A program made the position numbers and the translations under genes. Under the pieces are notes generated by a model that was not told where the DNA came from, searched no databases, and was given only the letters and a program-made list of their open reading frames with translations. Shown one piece after another: positions 1 to 11,935 of a stretch of 64,000 nt of DNA (position 1 is the stretch's first letter; each line of letters opens with the position of its first letter). Source of the DNA: Hofstenia miamia (Eukaryota; Xenacoelomorpha; Acoela); NCBI GenBank assembly GCA_004352715.1, contig SCFE01000070.1:498382-562381 (forward strand), given 5' to 3'.

Positions 1-1380
1 TATATATATATATATTGGCGATGGGTAGTTTTCAGAAAATATTTACTGGCCCCCAGCACACTTTCTGGATATATGGGTTATTGAAAAAGTCCGAGTTCGG
101 GCCCAATTTTTTGTACATAATCTCATATAAGGTCCTCATTAACAGATCTATCAAAAAAATTAGGCAAATTTTTTTAGGGCTCACATGGTCACCTGGAGCT
201 GGGTACAAAATGAAAAAAACCCATATATCCAGCGCCAGTATATATATAACTACTGAACTGCAAAACATTGCTGCAGACATTATAAGTAACTTTTGAAACA
301 AAGATTGAATAAAAATTAGCAAAACTATTTTTGCACCAATAAAAAACGTTAATATCTCAGCAAATGTTTGGATCAAGCTGAAACTACGTTTATTCGATTG
401 CGCTTATAATTTTACATCTAGAAAAGTATTTTAAAATTGTTTCAGACACAATACCAATTTCAAGTTTTTCAGGACTTTACTACATTTTCGGAAAATATAG
501 GTCTTTTTGCACCAAAAATGAAAATGGCGCCATCAAAATACCCTCAAAATTTGCACATTTGACCAAAAGGATGGCAATAAGCAGGGTTGGCAAACGTTTT
601 AAGCGTTTAAAACAATGTTTTTCCTATTAGACATACCCAGTTCAAGGTACGAACATTTTCCTAAAACACAAATTAGCAAACATTGAATTATGATAAACTT
701 ATCAAAATTCATTTTTCGGTTCATACACGTAAACAAAACGCAAGTTGCTATTTTTCTTTAGAAAATCGGTTATAAAAGTACGAATGGGAGCAACCCAAAA
801 ACTATTTTCCAAACTTTGCTATATAAATTTGAAAAAAACGTTTGAAAAAATGCAAAAATTTGTTAAGCATGCTAATCCTGGTTATAGGTGGTCATTATGT
901 ATTACTGCCTTATAGAAACATAGACTTTACGAATCTAATAAACATTGTTTCAAAGTCATATGGCATCATTTTGACGAAAAATTACAATTTTCTTTAGATA
1001 TTTAGCCTTTTTCATATCCGAGCAGCACGCTTACATCAATTCCAAAGTCTTCAGTGATGTAACTACTGACATATCACATCTTGATCTTACAGGATTACTT
1101 TAATAGTGATAATTGATGTGTGAATTCTAGTGCTTTTAAGAATTGCTACTACAGCTACCCAATGAAGGACTAGTAGGACAATAATTGATGTTGCGTATCA
1201 GGCAGATCTTCTATTACTAGCAAGAAAGCTTCTGACGAGGCGTAATGGCATTGAGTCATTGATATAGCTCATGGCCCAGTCCCGAGTTGCCCAACGACAA
1301 CAAACAATATCAAATGGTGCCTCATTACTAGCTGACCTTTTCTTAGAACACAGGGTATGTTGTAAAATGTACACCATTTA
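1..1380. other. AT-rich stretch without a recognisable gene
   Basis: The window opens with a short TA run. The following 1.3 kb contain short open frames on both strands, but I see no domain, splice structure or terminal repeat. Composition is typical of the flanking repeat-rich DNA. Confidence 0.4.
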
Positions 1381-1392
1381 AAACGTTACATA

Positions 1393-2110
1393 GTGACAAA
1401 TATAACTAAGCTCTATGATGAGTTCAAAACACATGTCAAATATAGAAAAATGACCAAAATAATTGTCATTAGTCATACTGCTAATGGGGAGCTAGAGTTT
1501 GAAATTCAAAAACCCAAGAAACGTCATGCGGAAATTCAAAGCTCAAATGAACAAGATGGACCACCAGATAAGTATCGCCGTGTACAAAAATGTGGCGAGA
1601 ATTTTAGAGTAGTTGATAAGTAAAAAAGTACTTACAGCTCTGAACAATAAAACTATTCGCGAGAGTGGGAAGCCCTAACCTTGGCATGTATTGTTAATGA
1701 AATCATGAAATCTGATGAAGTTATAACCTACCATTCTGAGAGGTCGTGTGCAAAAGAGGTTGGAGATACTCAATTCAAGGGATTATAATTGATGGAAAGT
1801 GCAGTTACCAATAGCCGAGGAAAGTCGTGAAAACCTTGCATTATTGAAAAAGACAATTTTCAGTATAATTGCAGTATGTGGGGGAGTAGTCTGTAGATAT
1901 ATTCGAAAAAACAAAATTTCAAGAAACTTATGCAACTTCCCATAATTGATGGGAATATACATTGGGACTGATTACATACCTGATCACCTTCTTTGTCATA
2001 CACATCTTGTTCTTATGCTCAATGAAAAAATTTCAGAAATTTTTGGCACTAGTGAAAAGGAGATAGATCCTGATAAAATTTACTAAACTTTCCTTGTTAA
2101 CGTAATCAGT
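1393..2110 (+). pseudogene. Unrecognised decayed ORF, probably a repeat-derived coding relic
   Basis: A 76-codon open frame at 1,393-1,623 is charged and lysine-rich, with no motif I recognise. After its stop, short open pieces continue in shifting frames to about 2,100, for example a piece near 2,000-2,090 reading LCHTHLVLMLNEKISEIFG. This pattern of scattered protein-like pieces separated by stops is what an old transposon or retrogene relic looks like. I cannot assign a family, and the extent is approximate. Confidence 0.22.
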
Positions 2111-3583
2111 AATAACGACAAGTCAGTTACTGAACAATTTATTGACTGCACCACATAAGTCATATCTCATGATTTTGAACACAAGGTTTGAAGCATAGCA
2201 TCCAGTTTCAATATTCACATTGCTCCCAAAAAAACTCAACATAGCATTGATAACTGAAAGATTTAATAGACTTACATACCACTGTGGGGTTGTCCTGCAG
2301 CACATGGAAAACTCGAGATTCTTTCTAGAAAAATATAAATCAATGACAAACACTGGCATCTATTGTGCGATCGTTCCAGGATGTTGAATATTTTTTGGTT
2401 TTTGATTGTGGGAGCTCCATTGGAATCCATCTCGTAGAGATGTGTTTATCTATCGCATACTATGACACCTTGAGTAATGGAGATTTGATTTCAGTTATTA
2501 ACCAGCTGTATACTGACCTTCCACACCAGCATGATTGCTGATAACTTTTGAGGGGCCAGCATTTGCATTTGTGGATAAAAAACTGGTTGATAAATGTAAA
2601 TAGAATAATATCCTATTTACCTCGACGACTATTGAATACACCTCAATTCAAGACCAAAAGGTAGTTGATGTTTTGAAGCCTCTGTTGTCAAAATTAGTTG
2701 ATGGCTTTTTCCTTTAATGTGGCAGCGTTATGGCTTTGGAAACTACGACCCCAATAGTGAAAGGCTTCTCCAAATTGTAATGTTGAAATACTTAATAAAG
2801 CTCCCATCAACAACTTAGATGCAGTGTGATATGTCAGTACTATTAACTGTGAACTCAAGCATCACGTTGCAAAACAAATGAAATACCAAAGACTCCCAAG
2901 TTAAGGCTAAATCATTGGATCTTGTTGAACTCAGGCCCGGAAATAACTATTAAAAGTACAAAGAAAAATCAAAAGAATAAATGGAATAGCACAGCAGTGG
3001 AAGGGAAGGCTGAGTTAACAGAAAAGGGACTCTTAAAAAAAGGAAATAGAAACCAACACCGCAGAAAAGAGAATAAGTCCATGAATTAAAAATTGACTTC
3101 AAACAGAAGCAAGATGGGTAATATACAGCAGTTAGATATGCACGGTACACTTCTTTATCACTACCAAACGCAATTTTCTGCTTGAAATAATACTATAAAC
3201 CGCTACTTGCAGAAATTTCGGTGAAAAATTTATCTTGATAAGGTGACAGCTAATGTCATTGTTACCTGAAATGATTACGATACTGTCGTCCGTGCTTTAA
3301 ATAAATAGATCGGACCTCTATTGCTCACCTTATCAAGATATATTAATAGACTGTTAGTTTTCAATCTGAAAATTGAAAATATATTGTGAAATACATGTAC
3401 ATGTACTAGCAAAAAAACATTGTATTATTTCATAAAAATGGTGATTTTGAGAAAAGTGAATTTACCTATAAGTGAACAATACATTATAATCGTTTAAAAG
3501 CATTCTTTTAGGTCAAAATCGTACATTTTTGTTATTTTGGGGTATTTTTATGATGTCATTCTCATTTGCCAGATCCACAAAAG
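2111..3583. other. No gene seen
   Basis: Short broken frames only. The two minus-strand frames of 66-78 codons show no family signature. The stretch ends at a single N at 3,584 followed by a TA microsatellite. Confidence 0.35.
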
Positions 3584-3584
3584 N

Positions 3585-3615
<31 letters not shown>
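3584..3615. repeat. Single-N join followed by (TA)n microsatellite
   Basis: One undetermined base at 3,584 is followed by about 30 bases of uninterrupted TA. A lone N of this kind usually marks a contig join or low-quality repeat edge, so local continuity should not be assumed. Confidence 0.85.
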
Positions 3616-3618
<3 letters not shown>

Positions 3619-4800
3619 TATTAAATGCATACCAATCTTGAAATACTGAGTTGTAATCCGAAAACAAAATTTAATTCCTTTCCTTTAAACCATTGAACTG
3701 AAAAAGCATTTTGACAAACAGTTAGTGATTCACCTCCAATACTAAAATATTAAACATAACACCAGACAATCACATGATATAAAAATATTTTTACAAAATT
3801 TATTAGTTTACAAAATTCATAACTGAATGAGAATTAAAAGAGGCCCTTTTCCCAATTTTGAGAAAATCTCCTTCCCATTGTTCTAGAAAAAACAGTATTT
3901 TGTTTAAACCACTATTTTAAATTTATGTTCTTAAAGTATAATTTCGTTAAGTACATCTCTTTCATGCATAATGGATTGAGCTCTTTTATTTGGTAATGTG
4001 ATCAACTTTGATAAAAAAAGAGGAAGTCAAACAACAACCACAGGGAATTATGGCATAGTGGGAATGCATAGATTAAAATATTATTAACTTAGAAGAGGAT
4101 ATATGCAAACTCAGTTTGAGGACAACGAAATTGAGAATTTATTACTTATTAATAAAACATGTGTTGACAAAGTGAGGAGAAAATAAATAGGGTCACGAAC
4201 ATTGAAATTACATGGGACTGGAGTGCCGCATGAGGGCATTACTGAGTTTTTAACCTCTAATAGCATCCATGAAAAAAAACTCATTCAAAAAGGTATATAG
4301 GGTTTGATTCATTGTCATAAACGCACTAACAAATTAAAAGGGAATACTATAGCGCGGTTCCAATTGCATGTGCTTGAAATTTTCGGAAATAATTTTAAAA
4401 ATATGCAAATGGCAAAAATTGAAATCCATAAAACATTTTGAGATAAATTGCATTTGTTTATAGCTGCAAACAACAAAATTTTTAAAACATTTTTCCATAG
4501 CCGTGTTAAAGAAAAGTTTAAGAATTCAAAAAACAATATTATCAAACCAGAACAAAAGTATGGGATTTGGCAGATAAATATTCAAAATTTAAAAAATGTG
4601 ATATGAGCATGATACTGAATCCATAATATTGAAATAAAAAGGTGGATGTATATTTATGATTTGAAAAAGTGAAACATTGTTAATTATAACTGAAGAACAT
4701 ATCATGAGGGAAGGTCAATAAAATCGTAGTTGGATTTTATTGACAAAAAAGCACACATATTAAAATAATCAGAATTCAGGGACAAACCTAGTTAGCTTTT
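3616..4800. other. AT-rich stretch, possible decayed coding pieces
   Basis: Plus-strand frames around 4,080-4,540 give protein-like but interrupted pieces, with no motif I can name. No convincing gene, RNA or terminal repeat is visible. Confidence 0.3.
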
Positions 4801-4817
4801 TGGCCATCTATCTGCAA

Positions 4818-5485
4818 CTATATATATACATATATATATANNNNNNNNNNNNNNNNNNNNNNNNNNNNNNNNNNNNNNNNNNNNNNNNNNNNNNNNNNNN
4901 NNNNNNNNNNNNNNNNNNNNNNNNNNNNNNNNNNNNNNNNNNNNNNNNNNNNNNNNNNNNNNNNNNNNNNNNNNNNNNNNNNNNNNNNNNNNNNNNNNNN
5001 NNNNNNNNNNNNNNNNNNNNNNNNNNNNNNNNNNNNNNNNNNNNNNNNNNNNNNNNNNNNNNNNNNNNNNNNNNNNNNNNNNNNNNNNNNNNNNNNNNNN
5101 NNNNNNNNNNNNNNNNNNNNNNNNNNNNNNNNNNNNNNNNNNNNNNNNNNNNNNNNNNNNNNNNNNNNNNNNNNNNNNNNNNNNNNNNNNNNNNNNNNNN
5201 NNNNNNNNNNNNNNNNNNNNNNNNNNNNNNNNNNNNNNNNNNNNNNNNNNNNNNNNNNNNNNNNNNNNNNNNNNNNNNNNNNNNNNNNNNNNNNNNNNNN
5301 NNNNNNNNNNNNNNNNNNNNNNNNNNNNNNNNNNNNNNNNNNNNNNNNNNNNNNNNNNNNNNNNNNNNNNNNNNNNNNNNNNNNNNNNNNNNNNNNNNNN
5401 NNNNNNNNNNNNNNNNNNNNNNNNNNNNNNNNNNNNNNNNNNNNNNNNNNNNNNNNNNNNNNNNNNNNNNNNNNNNAATATATAT
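4818..5485. repeat. (TA)n microsatellite with assembly gap
   Basis: TA-rich sequence borders a 636-base N-run (4,841-5,476) on both sides. The long open frames across it are artefacts of translating N. Confidence 0.95.
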
Positions 5486-5744
5486 GGCGATGAGTGCCAT
5501 TAAAACGGGTAAATTTGTACACCAAGGCTCTTGAAGGAATACCCAATATAGTATTGTAGTGGATAAATTAATAATGTTTAGGAATAATTTAATGAAATTC
5601 CGGCCTTATTTGATGCTCTCGTGGCTTGTTAATACATGTTTTATTTTTTACAAAATTGGTCGCGCTCAGTACAAATGCACTAGTTATTGAATTTTCAAAG
5701 AAAACAAAAGAAACAGATATAGGCTATATTTTTCCCAAAATCAA

Positions 5745-5935
5745 TTTATTATGATACAGCGGACCAAAAACCTGAAAAGTGGCCAAAAAACATTTTTTTT
5801 GAAATTGATAAGTTTTTCTTTAAAAGAACACTGTTTTGACGAACCAGCCTAAATTCAAGAAAAAATATTTGTTTTCTACAAATTTTACAATTTTTAGTAA
5901 TTTTTACATATATTGGTCGGCTGTATCTAGGCATT
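5745..5935. repeat. Left end of tyrosine-recombinase element: iterated GACCA motifs in both orientations
   Basis: The motif ATACAGCGGACCA occurs at 5,754-5,766. Near 5,913-5,930 an inverted copy reads TATATTGGTCGGCTGTAT. The latter is the reverse complement, with one mismatch, of ATACAACCGACCAATATA at 8,564-8,581, on the far side of the recombinase pieces. This suggests inverted subterminal repeats bounding one element. Confidence 0.5.
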
Positions 5936-6136
5936 CTTACTAATGTATTATATTAACAAAAGAATATTAAAGTTCAATTATTTATAGCTAAATAATAGTG
6001 TATATACGAATGTAATATTTCATTTAATTCAGCCAAAGTACTACTTATAATTCTCTAATATTTACATGCAATATTATTATTAATACTAACAAAAAATAAT
6101 TTAAATATTTTTGATGATGTTATAAATAATTTTAGA

Positions 6137-6736
6137 ATGCCTGATAGTAATGCTGACATATCAATTGATTCCTTAGATTCTTCGTTTGAATGTGCTTTAC
6201 TTAAACTGAACATGGATATTAATAAGGATGGTGATGAAGTATGCGATAGTGCTAATATGAAAAATTCATGTTCTAAAGTGAAAGGTAAAGTTCGAAAACC
6301 TTCATCCCGCAAAAATCAAAGACTAGAAAGTCAAACGTGTATTATTTGCCTAAAAAAATACAAGAAAATGTTTGATCGTTTGACTTATTCGCATACGAGT
6401 TTGAATAAAAAACAAAAGATTATTCTGAATTTTTTTCAAACAAAGAATTGCAAGAAAGTATATGAATGCAGTAAATGCCTACTTAGATTTACTAATGATT
6501 ATAGAGGTTGCAGTATTTGTAAATCTAAAAATAATATCACTAGAGTATTAAACCCCGCTTCAGCAGAACAACTCCCTGAATGTGTAAAGCCTTTCGTGAA
6601 TCAAGAAACAAAAAAAAACAATAAAGAATTAATAAAAGTGAATGAAGTAATTAACAATTGGAATCTCATCTTACTTCTTCCGAAGTTGAAGAAAGTTCAA
6701 TCAAATGCACATTGTATGGCACACGTAGATATCTGA
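6137..6736 (+). pseudogene. Tyrosine-recombinase element, N-terminal part with cysteine-rich domain
   Basis: This 199-codon frame starts at the first ATG and is acidic at first. It then carries three CxxC-type pairs (CIIC near residue 73, CSKC near 112, CSIC near 127), consistent with a DNA-binding zinc domain. It ends after sequence that is repeated twice more downstream (7,174 and 7,587). Here the frame runs out where the core-binding part should start, because this copy jumps directly to the catalytic segment. By position it is the N-terminal half of the recombinase whose catalytic motifs are seen at 7.8-8.3 kb. Crypton-like and DIRS-like recombinases are candidates; no family is settled. 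Confidence 0.55.
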
Positions 6737-7172
6737 ACTTGTTGTTCGGCCTTTGCCATTATTAAGTTTAAAAGTTGATGACTACACATTTATGAAATCG
6801 GAACAGGCTACTCTCTCTACAAATCGAGGGAAAACAGGTTATAAATACAAATCACATATTCGTGTTAATGAAAAATACTATTGATTTATTGATAACTTGA
6901 TTGAAAAATATGAAAATAAATATGGAATTAACCCAACATATGTTTTTGCTTCAGCAAACAATCTAATACAGAAAAACATGAATTATTACATCAGTAGTCG
7001 AAAGAAACGTTTAATGTTACGAAAACAATAACACCAACGACATTACGTAAAGTATGGGATACACATCTATCTCAAGCTAACATGTCTCCTATAAAGCGCA
7101 AGGCAGACTTGGCCCAAACAGGCCATTCAGAGGCAATGCAAAGCGAAATTACATTGCACCAGCATCTTCTAG
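6737..7172 (+). pseudogene. Tyrosine-recombinase catalytic segment, copy 1 (nonsense mutated)
   Basis: Nearly identical to 7,768-8,217. The catalytic domain begins with VRPLPLLSLKVDDYTF. Where copy 3 has CGA (Arg) at about 7,925, copy 1 has TGA (stop) at about 6,881, a single C-to-T change. The copy ends at CTTCTAG immediately before a single N at 7,173. Confidence 0.6.
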
Positions 7173-7173
7173 N

Positions 7174-7595
7174 GTAAATCTAAAAATAATATCACTAGAG
7201 TATTAAACCCCGCTTTAACAGAACAACTCCCTGAATGTGTAAAGCCTTTCGTGAATCAAGAAACAAAAAAACAATAAAGAATTAATAAAAGTGAATGAAG
7301 TAATTAACAATTGGAATCTATTCTTACTTCTTCCGAAGTTGAAGAAAGTTCAATCAAATGCACATTGTATGGCGCACTTAGAGAAATTTTGAAAAGTTTT
7401 TTAATTGAAAGTCGCAATTTAAAAGAGATGAAGTTTTCCCCCCATTTTGTTAAAAAAATTAGAACACTATACAATTTAAAATCAATTTCAATTATAAACT
7501 ACTTGAGGGCTATTAAAAAGTTTATAAAATACATCATTCTTTATGAGAATTTTAGCTTAAATCAAGAACTATGGATGAATATTATTGAGTATTAA
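7174..7595 (+). pseudogene. Tyrosine-recombinase segment, copy 2 with core-binding region
   Basis: It repeats the sequence found at 6,519-6,720. At about 7,370 it diverges into an open frame absent from copies 1 and 3: a helical, basic stretch of about 70 residues that includes YLRAIKKFIKYI. This is what the SAM-like core-binding domain of a tyrosine recombinase looks like and where it should lie, between the cysteine-rich and catalytic parts. Copies 1 and 3 therefore look internally deleted, or the three pieces have been misassembled from one element. Confidence 0.5.
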
Positions 7596-8312
7596 ACCCC
7601 GCTTCAGCAGAACAACTCCCTGAATGTGTAAAGCCTTTCGTGAATCAAGAAACAAAAAAAAACAATAAAGAATTAATAAAAGTGAATGAAGTAATTAACA
7701 ATTGGAATATACTTGTACTTCTTCCGAAGTTGAAGAAAGTTCAATCAAATGCACATTGTATGGCACACGTAGATATCTGAACTTGTTGTTCGGCCTTTGC
7801 CATTATTAAGTTTAAAAGTTGATGACTACACATTTATGAAATCGGAACAGGCTACTCTCTCTACAAATCGAGGAAAAACAGGTTATAAATACAAATCACA
7901 TATTCGTGTTAATGAAAAATACTATCGATTTATTGATAACTTGATTGAAAAATATGAAAATAAATATGGAATTAACCCAACATATGTTTTTGCTTCAGCA
8001 AACAATCTAATACAGAAAAACATGAATTATTACATCAGTAGTCGAAAGAAACGTTTAATGTTACGAAAACAATAACACCAACGACATTACGTAAAGTATG
8101 GGATACACATCTATCTCAAGCTAACATGTCTCCTATAAAGCGCAAGGCAGACTTGGCCCAAACAGGCCATTCAGAGGCAATGCAAAGCGAAATTACATTG
8201 CACCAGCATCTTCTAGAGAAGTTAATAACTTGCTAGATTTTTACCGGGATGAGCTTGAACAGCCCTGCTGCTCTAAATCTGTTGGATCTAAAAGAGGACC
8301 CAAGAAAAAATA
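7587..8312 (+). pseudogene. Tyrosine-recombinase copy 3 with catalytic R-H-Y region
   Basis: The frame at 7,797-8,075 holds the first part of the catalytic domain (KVDDYTF, RGKTGYKYKSHI). After a frameshift near 8,065 the sequence continues with TPTTLRKVWDTH, which supplies the second conserved arginine box, then TGHSEAMQ. A second shift near 8,180 leads to RNYIAPASS, which supplies the expected catalytic tyrosine, and to a basic C-terminus ending GPKKK before the stop at 8,310-8,312. The order R...GHS...Y is the hallmark of tyrosine recombinases, enzymes that cut and rejoin DNA through a phosphotyrosine. Two frameshifts make this copy inactive as written. Confidence 0.62.
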
Positions 8313-8544
8313 ATTTAATTTTGACATTTTGGACTTTTCTCAGTTTGTGTTTGTGTTAACTTGTTGCATAATGCGCAAAATTATATCTATATTTATGTAA
8401 GTTGGTTTTAACTATTTATCAGAAATTCTTTTTTAAATACACATCAAAATTTGCATTTTTATTTAGAGTATATATTGAGAGATATGAATTTTTTTGAATA
8501 AATTCAAAAATAAAAAATTTTTAGTATAAATTTTTTTTCCATAA

Positions 8545-8641
8545 TACAACTGACCAAAAATAATACAACCGACCAATATATGTGAAATGAAATACAGAGG
8601 ACCAATTATGTGAGTGCTGATTTTACCGCGGACCAGTATAA

Positions 8642-8684
<43 letters not shown>

Positions 8685-8750
8685 TGCGCTGTGTAAGGTC
8701 CATTTATACGTGCGATTTGTAAAATGGAATATACGTGCAGTTTGTAAGTC
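8545..8750. repeat. Right-end iteron arrays around a TA microsatellite
   Basis: From 8,550 to 8,640, four GACCA-containing units repeat irregularly (ACTGACCA, ACCGACCAATATATGTG, AGGACCAATTATGTG, GCGGACCAGTATAAGTG). A (TA)n run follows at about 8,643-8,682. From 8,683 a second array begins, with a 25-26-base period: GTGCGCTGTGTAAGG, GTGCGATTTGTAAAATGG, GTGCAGTTTGTAAG. Such arrays are expected at transposon ends, where the recombinase or transposase binds. Confidence 0.5.
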
Positions 8751-9139
8751 AAAAAATATTTTTTTGAAAATTTCAATTTTTATTTTTTTCAATAAAAAGC
8801 TAAGAAACGAAAATTTATTTGATGTATGTGTTGATTTTAAGCAGCAATACAGTATATTGAAGTGTGAAAATGCCATCAAAATTAATATTTTATGATGTAT
8901 TTTATTAATTTTGTATATTTAAAGTCACGACTGGAAAAAAAAAGATTAATGAACTGTGTGTATGCTTTACCTATTTACCTACACTATGTCGCCTCAAAAG
9001 ATTTACGTTCCTTGAAAATTAGGTGGCGATTTAGAATGAAATTGAGATGATTCATTATAAAAGAATTCATTTGCTATGTTTAATTTATAAAATACTGTAA
9101 ATCCAACTTTTGACAACAATCATTTGATCGGGCTCTCTT

Positions 9140-10230
9140 ATGGTCAGGATGTCGGCATCATGTTGGGGAAGTTGTCCTCCAGCAGATATTCAATGACCTG
9201 AAGATTGAAGTGTCGAAGTGACATCTCACTGGTTTTGTGCTAACTATGGACTTTTGCAGTATAGCAGTTATACTGATCTCTCGTATTTTGACAGTTCACA
9301 ATATGATAGCGCCGCCAATTCCTTTCTAATCGAATGTCAGAAGGTTGTTTGTAAGTGTGCAATGCAAGAACTGAATTTTCGTCGCAATGATTACAAAGAA
9401 TTTCTGGAATTATCACTGCTGTACATCAATGGAAAAGACATCGACACAAAAATGACATTCCAACGACCAGGTGCCCTTCACAAGGTCAGGTGGATGGGCA
9501 AATGACTTTACTCGCTAAAAATCACATTGTTCCAACAACACATTAATCCATTTCCGCAAGGTACGATAATCACCAAACAACGCCTGAGAAGGTCCGCGAA
9601 TTTGTTACTTTCTGTATGTACCTGCACTGTGCGTGGTGGATGATGTGCACATCTCCAATTAACGCAACTTGGAATGATTGACAGTTTGTTAACTTATTGC
9701 ATAGGTATGCTATCGTTAATCGCATTGATCGTTTGAGCGACATCTTTGGTACGTAAGTGGCGAAATGATTCCATTGTCCTTGTTTAGTGACGTTGTGCCT
9801 GATACTGAAAAAACTGAACTTGCTGCAAAACTACTATCTTTACAACCAGAAGCATCACTTGAAGCTCCACAATCACAATATGGAACTGGCTTTAGAAAAC
9901 CGAGCTTTCCGAAGGTTACTGCCAGTACGACCCTCTCTGATCAAGCTGGGCAGGAGTAGTGGTACACAATAAATCTGTTAAAAATCAATTCATCCGTTCT
10001 CACCTCAGACGTGAAAGACTGGCCGCTTCCTGCATCATAGATTGACTCAAAGAAAAAGTGAAAGCAATCAACGTTGTCAATGATTCTGTGGAACGAGGGG
10101 TCAAATTAAGTTCAGATTCCTTGGCAAGTGCAAAAATTGAGAAACAATTCCAAAATGTACTACAAATAGTAGAAGACAATCGCAAACAATTTCCGAACCT
10201 AAGGAAACGTAAAAGAACTTTATTAATATG
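9140..10230 (+). pseudogene. Decayed transposon-associated ORF (PGALHKVRWM / VNDSVERGV type)
   Basis: Pieces in shifting frames give HHVGEVVLQQIFNDLKIEV (about 9,158), the frame 9,218-9,505 with RRNDYKEFLELSLLY and PGALHKVRWMGK, then ERHLWYVSGEMIPLSLFSD (about 9,735-9,790). Near 10,070 comes VNDSVERGVKLSSDSL, with a C-terminal RKQFPNLRKRKRT. From family knowledge, proteins with this layout (a PGAMHRARWM-like motif, then VNDTAERGV) are widespread uncharacterised transposon-associated proteins in arthropods and cnidarians. At least three frameshifts break it here. No terminal repeats were found. Confidence 0.5.
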
Positions 10231-10239
10231 CTAATCTTG

Positions 10240-10730
10240 ACTGTCTAAATGTGTGTGGGACAGATTTACTTTATGTGTCTCTAAGTATTAAGATTAATTT
10301 CTTTATTACATAAATTTCACATTTAATCATCTGTACACAGTACAAATATTTTAATTTTAAACCCGTTAAATGAAATTTATACTAACTAGAAAGTGTAAAT
10401 GTTAAATTTGTGCCAATAATATGATTCAAATACCGATAAAACATCAATACAATTCGAATTTAGGAATGCTCAAATTTGATTGGTCGATAGCTTTTTTGCC
10501 TATGACTAGACATCTAATGCTTCAATGGGGCCCAAATTTACTGAATATTTTCTGAACACTTCAATTTAGTGCGTCCATTATTAAATAAAATATTGTGATT
10601 TTTTGCGAAAAATGCCATACATCATCATTTCGGGCCTGGAGACCCAGAAGATGATTGAATAATTTGAAAAAAAAATTAAACAAGGGACAAATCAAAATAA
10701 TTAGTATTTGAAAATAAGGGGCAAGTTGTG
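10240..10730. other. No gene seen
   Basis: AT-rich sequence between the transposon relic and a TA microsatellite, with no open frame of interest. Confidence 0.4.
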
Positions 10731-10735
10731 TATCC

Positions 10736-10790
10736 TTATATATATATATATATATATATAAATATATATATGTGTGTGTGCATGTATATA
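10736..10790. repeat. TA/TG microsatellite
   Basis: A TA tract of about 25 bases, interrupted by AATATATATATG and followed by (TG)5. Confidence 0.9.
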
Positions 10791-11640
10791 AAGAATATAT
10801 TGCCTACCCGAATATGAATCTTCCAAGTTGCATTACGTCAAAACCATATGGTGTAGAGAAGAAGCCACCAGATGCAAAAACAATCTAAAGCACAAATCTG
10901 GATAACAGGGAAACATGACACTCTAAAGAACTTCAATTAGAAAGATTTTATAACACAGCAATTTTCATAGTGTTATCGTAAATTCCAGAAGAGAAAATGA
11001 TTCTTGACAATATGCATACATTTTTCAAAACTTCAATTAACCAAACATCATATTTAAAGAAATTTCACTTTCTCAAAACTACTAAGCATAAATACGGCCA
11101 TTTGGCATTTACTAGCTATAAATGTTCAGATGGAAGACTCATGTAACGTTATCATTACTGAACCGAAATTGGATAGCCTCTTCAATTTCTACAAATTAAA
11201 ATAAACTTTAGATTAGTCGAAAATTTGCCATACAAGAAGTATTGTCGAGCAAAGATTGCCTTTCTTTATTTATTGATGTAGTGATTATGCGATCCAATAT
11301 TAAATTAGTTGTGATTGGCATCACATTCCTAGTTCAATTAATCAAAGATAAAAATTTCATTGCGCCAAATAGGCAGAAATGTAGATTCATAAAATTGCTG
11401 GCACATCAAATCGATAGAACGATTTTGCGTGGCAGCTTGAAACGCCAAACTTTCGCAACATGTAAATTTATTGAGGATTGCCTTCCAGGAAGATGAATCT
11501 AAGTCAATCGTTTTTTCAAACCGTAAGTATTTTTAATTAATTACTTGACATTTCAATGAAGGTTACTCACGAAAAATTAGTTATAACCGCTCAAATTTAA
11601 ACGAGGTAGAGCTACATATCTCATACCTCATAACTACTAG
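10791..11640. other. No recognisable gene
   Basis: The open frame 11,242-11,496 has no motif I know. It lies immediately upstream of a transposase fragment on the same strand and may be an unrecognisable part of that element. Confidence 0.3.
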
Positions 11641-11935
11641 AACAAAGTGTTCATAAAGTCTATCCGCAGTAGAATTGGAGAGGATATTTTAGATATCACA
11701 TTCTTTACAGATGGGACAAGATTTCATCTGTCGGATTATGTCAACTCACAAAACTCATGTATGTAGTGCTTTGAAAATCCAAACAGTTTCCATGACACTC
11801 CCTTACATTCACAAAAGTAGGAGTGCGGGAAGTCATTTCGAGGCAACGAATAATTGGACCAATTTTCATTTCGGAAAACTGTTGGGAACTTATTTGCATT
11901 CAATGGTCGCTTAAACGATGATAAAATATCGAGAG
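11640..11935 (+). pseudogene. Tc1/mariner-superfamily transposase fragment (DDE part)
   Basis: Translated across frames, this stretch gives FFTDGTRFHLSDYVNSQNS at about 11,701. That is the region around the first catalytic aspartate in arthropod tc3-like transposases. It is followed by ENPNSFHDTPLH and by ISRQRIIGPIFIS at about 11,838, the usual (I)IGP strand. Frameshifts and a stop interrupt it, and the second and third catalytic acidic residues are not recovered. Confidence 0.5.

Noticed and set aside
4800-5546. Open frames of 230-244 codons across the first gap, and similar long frames at 25.4-26.5, 60.2-60.6 and 61.4-62.0 kb
   Set aside because: They consist almost entirely of N and TA repeat translated as Ile-Tyr; there is no coding evidence.
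8614-8895. Frames on both strands through the TA tract
   Set aside because: Tyr-Ile repeats come from (TA)n; the rest is non-coding iteron sequence.
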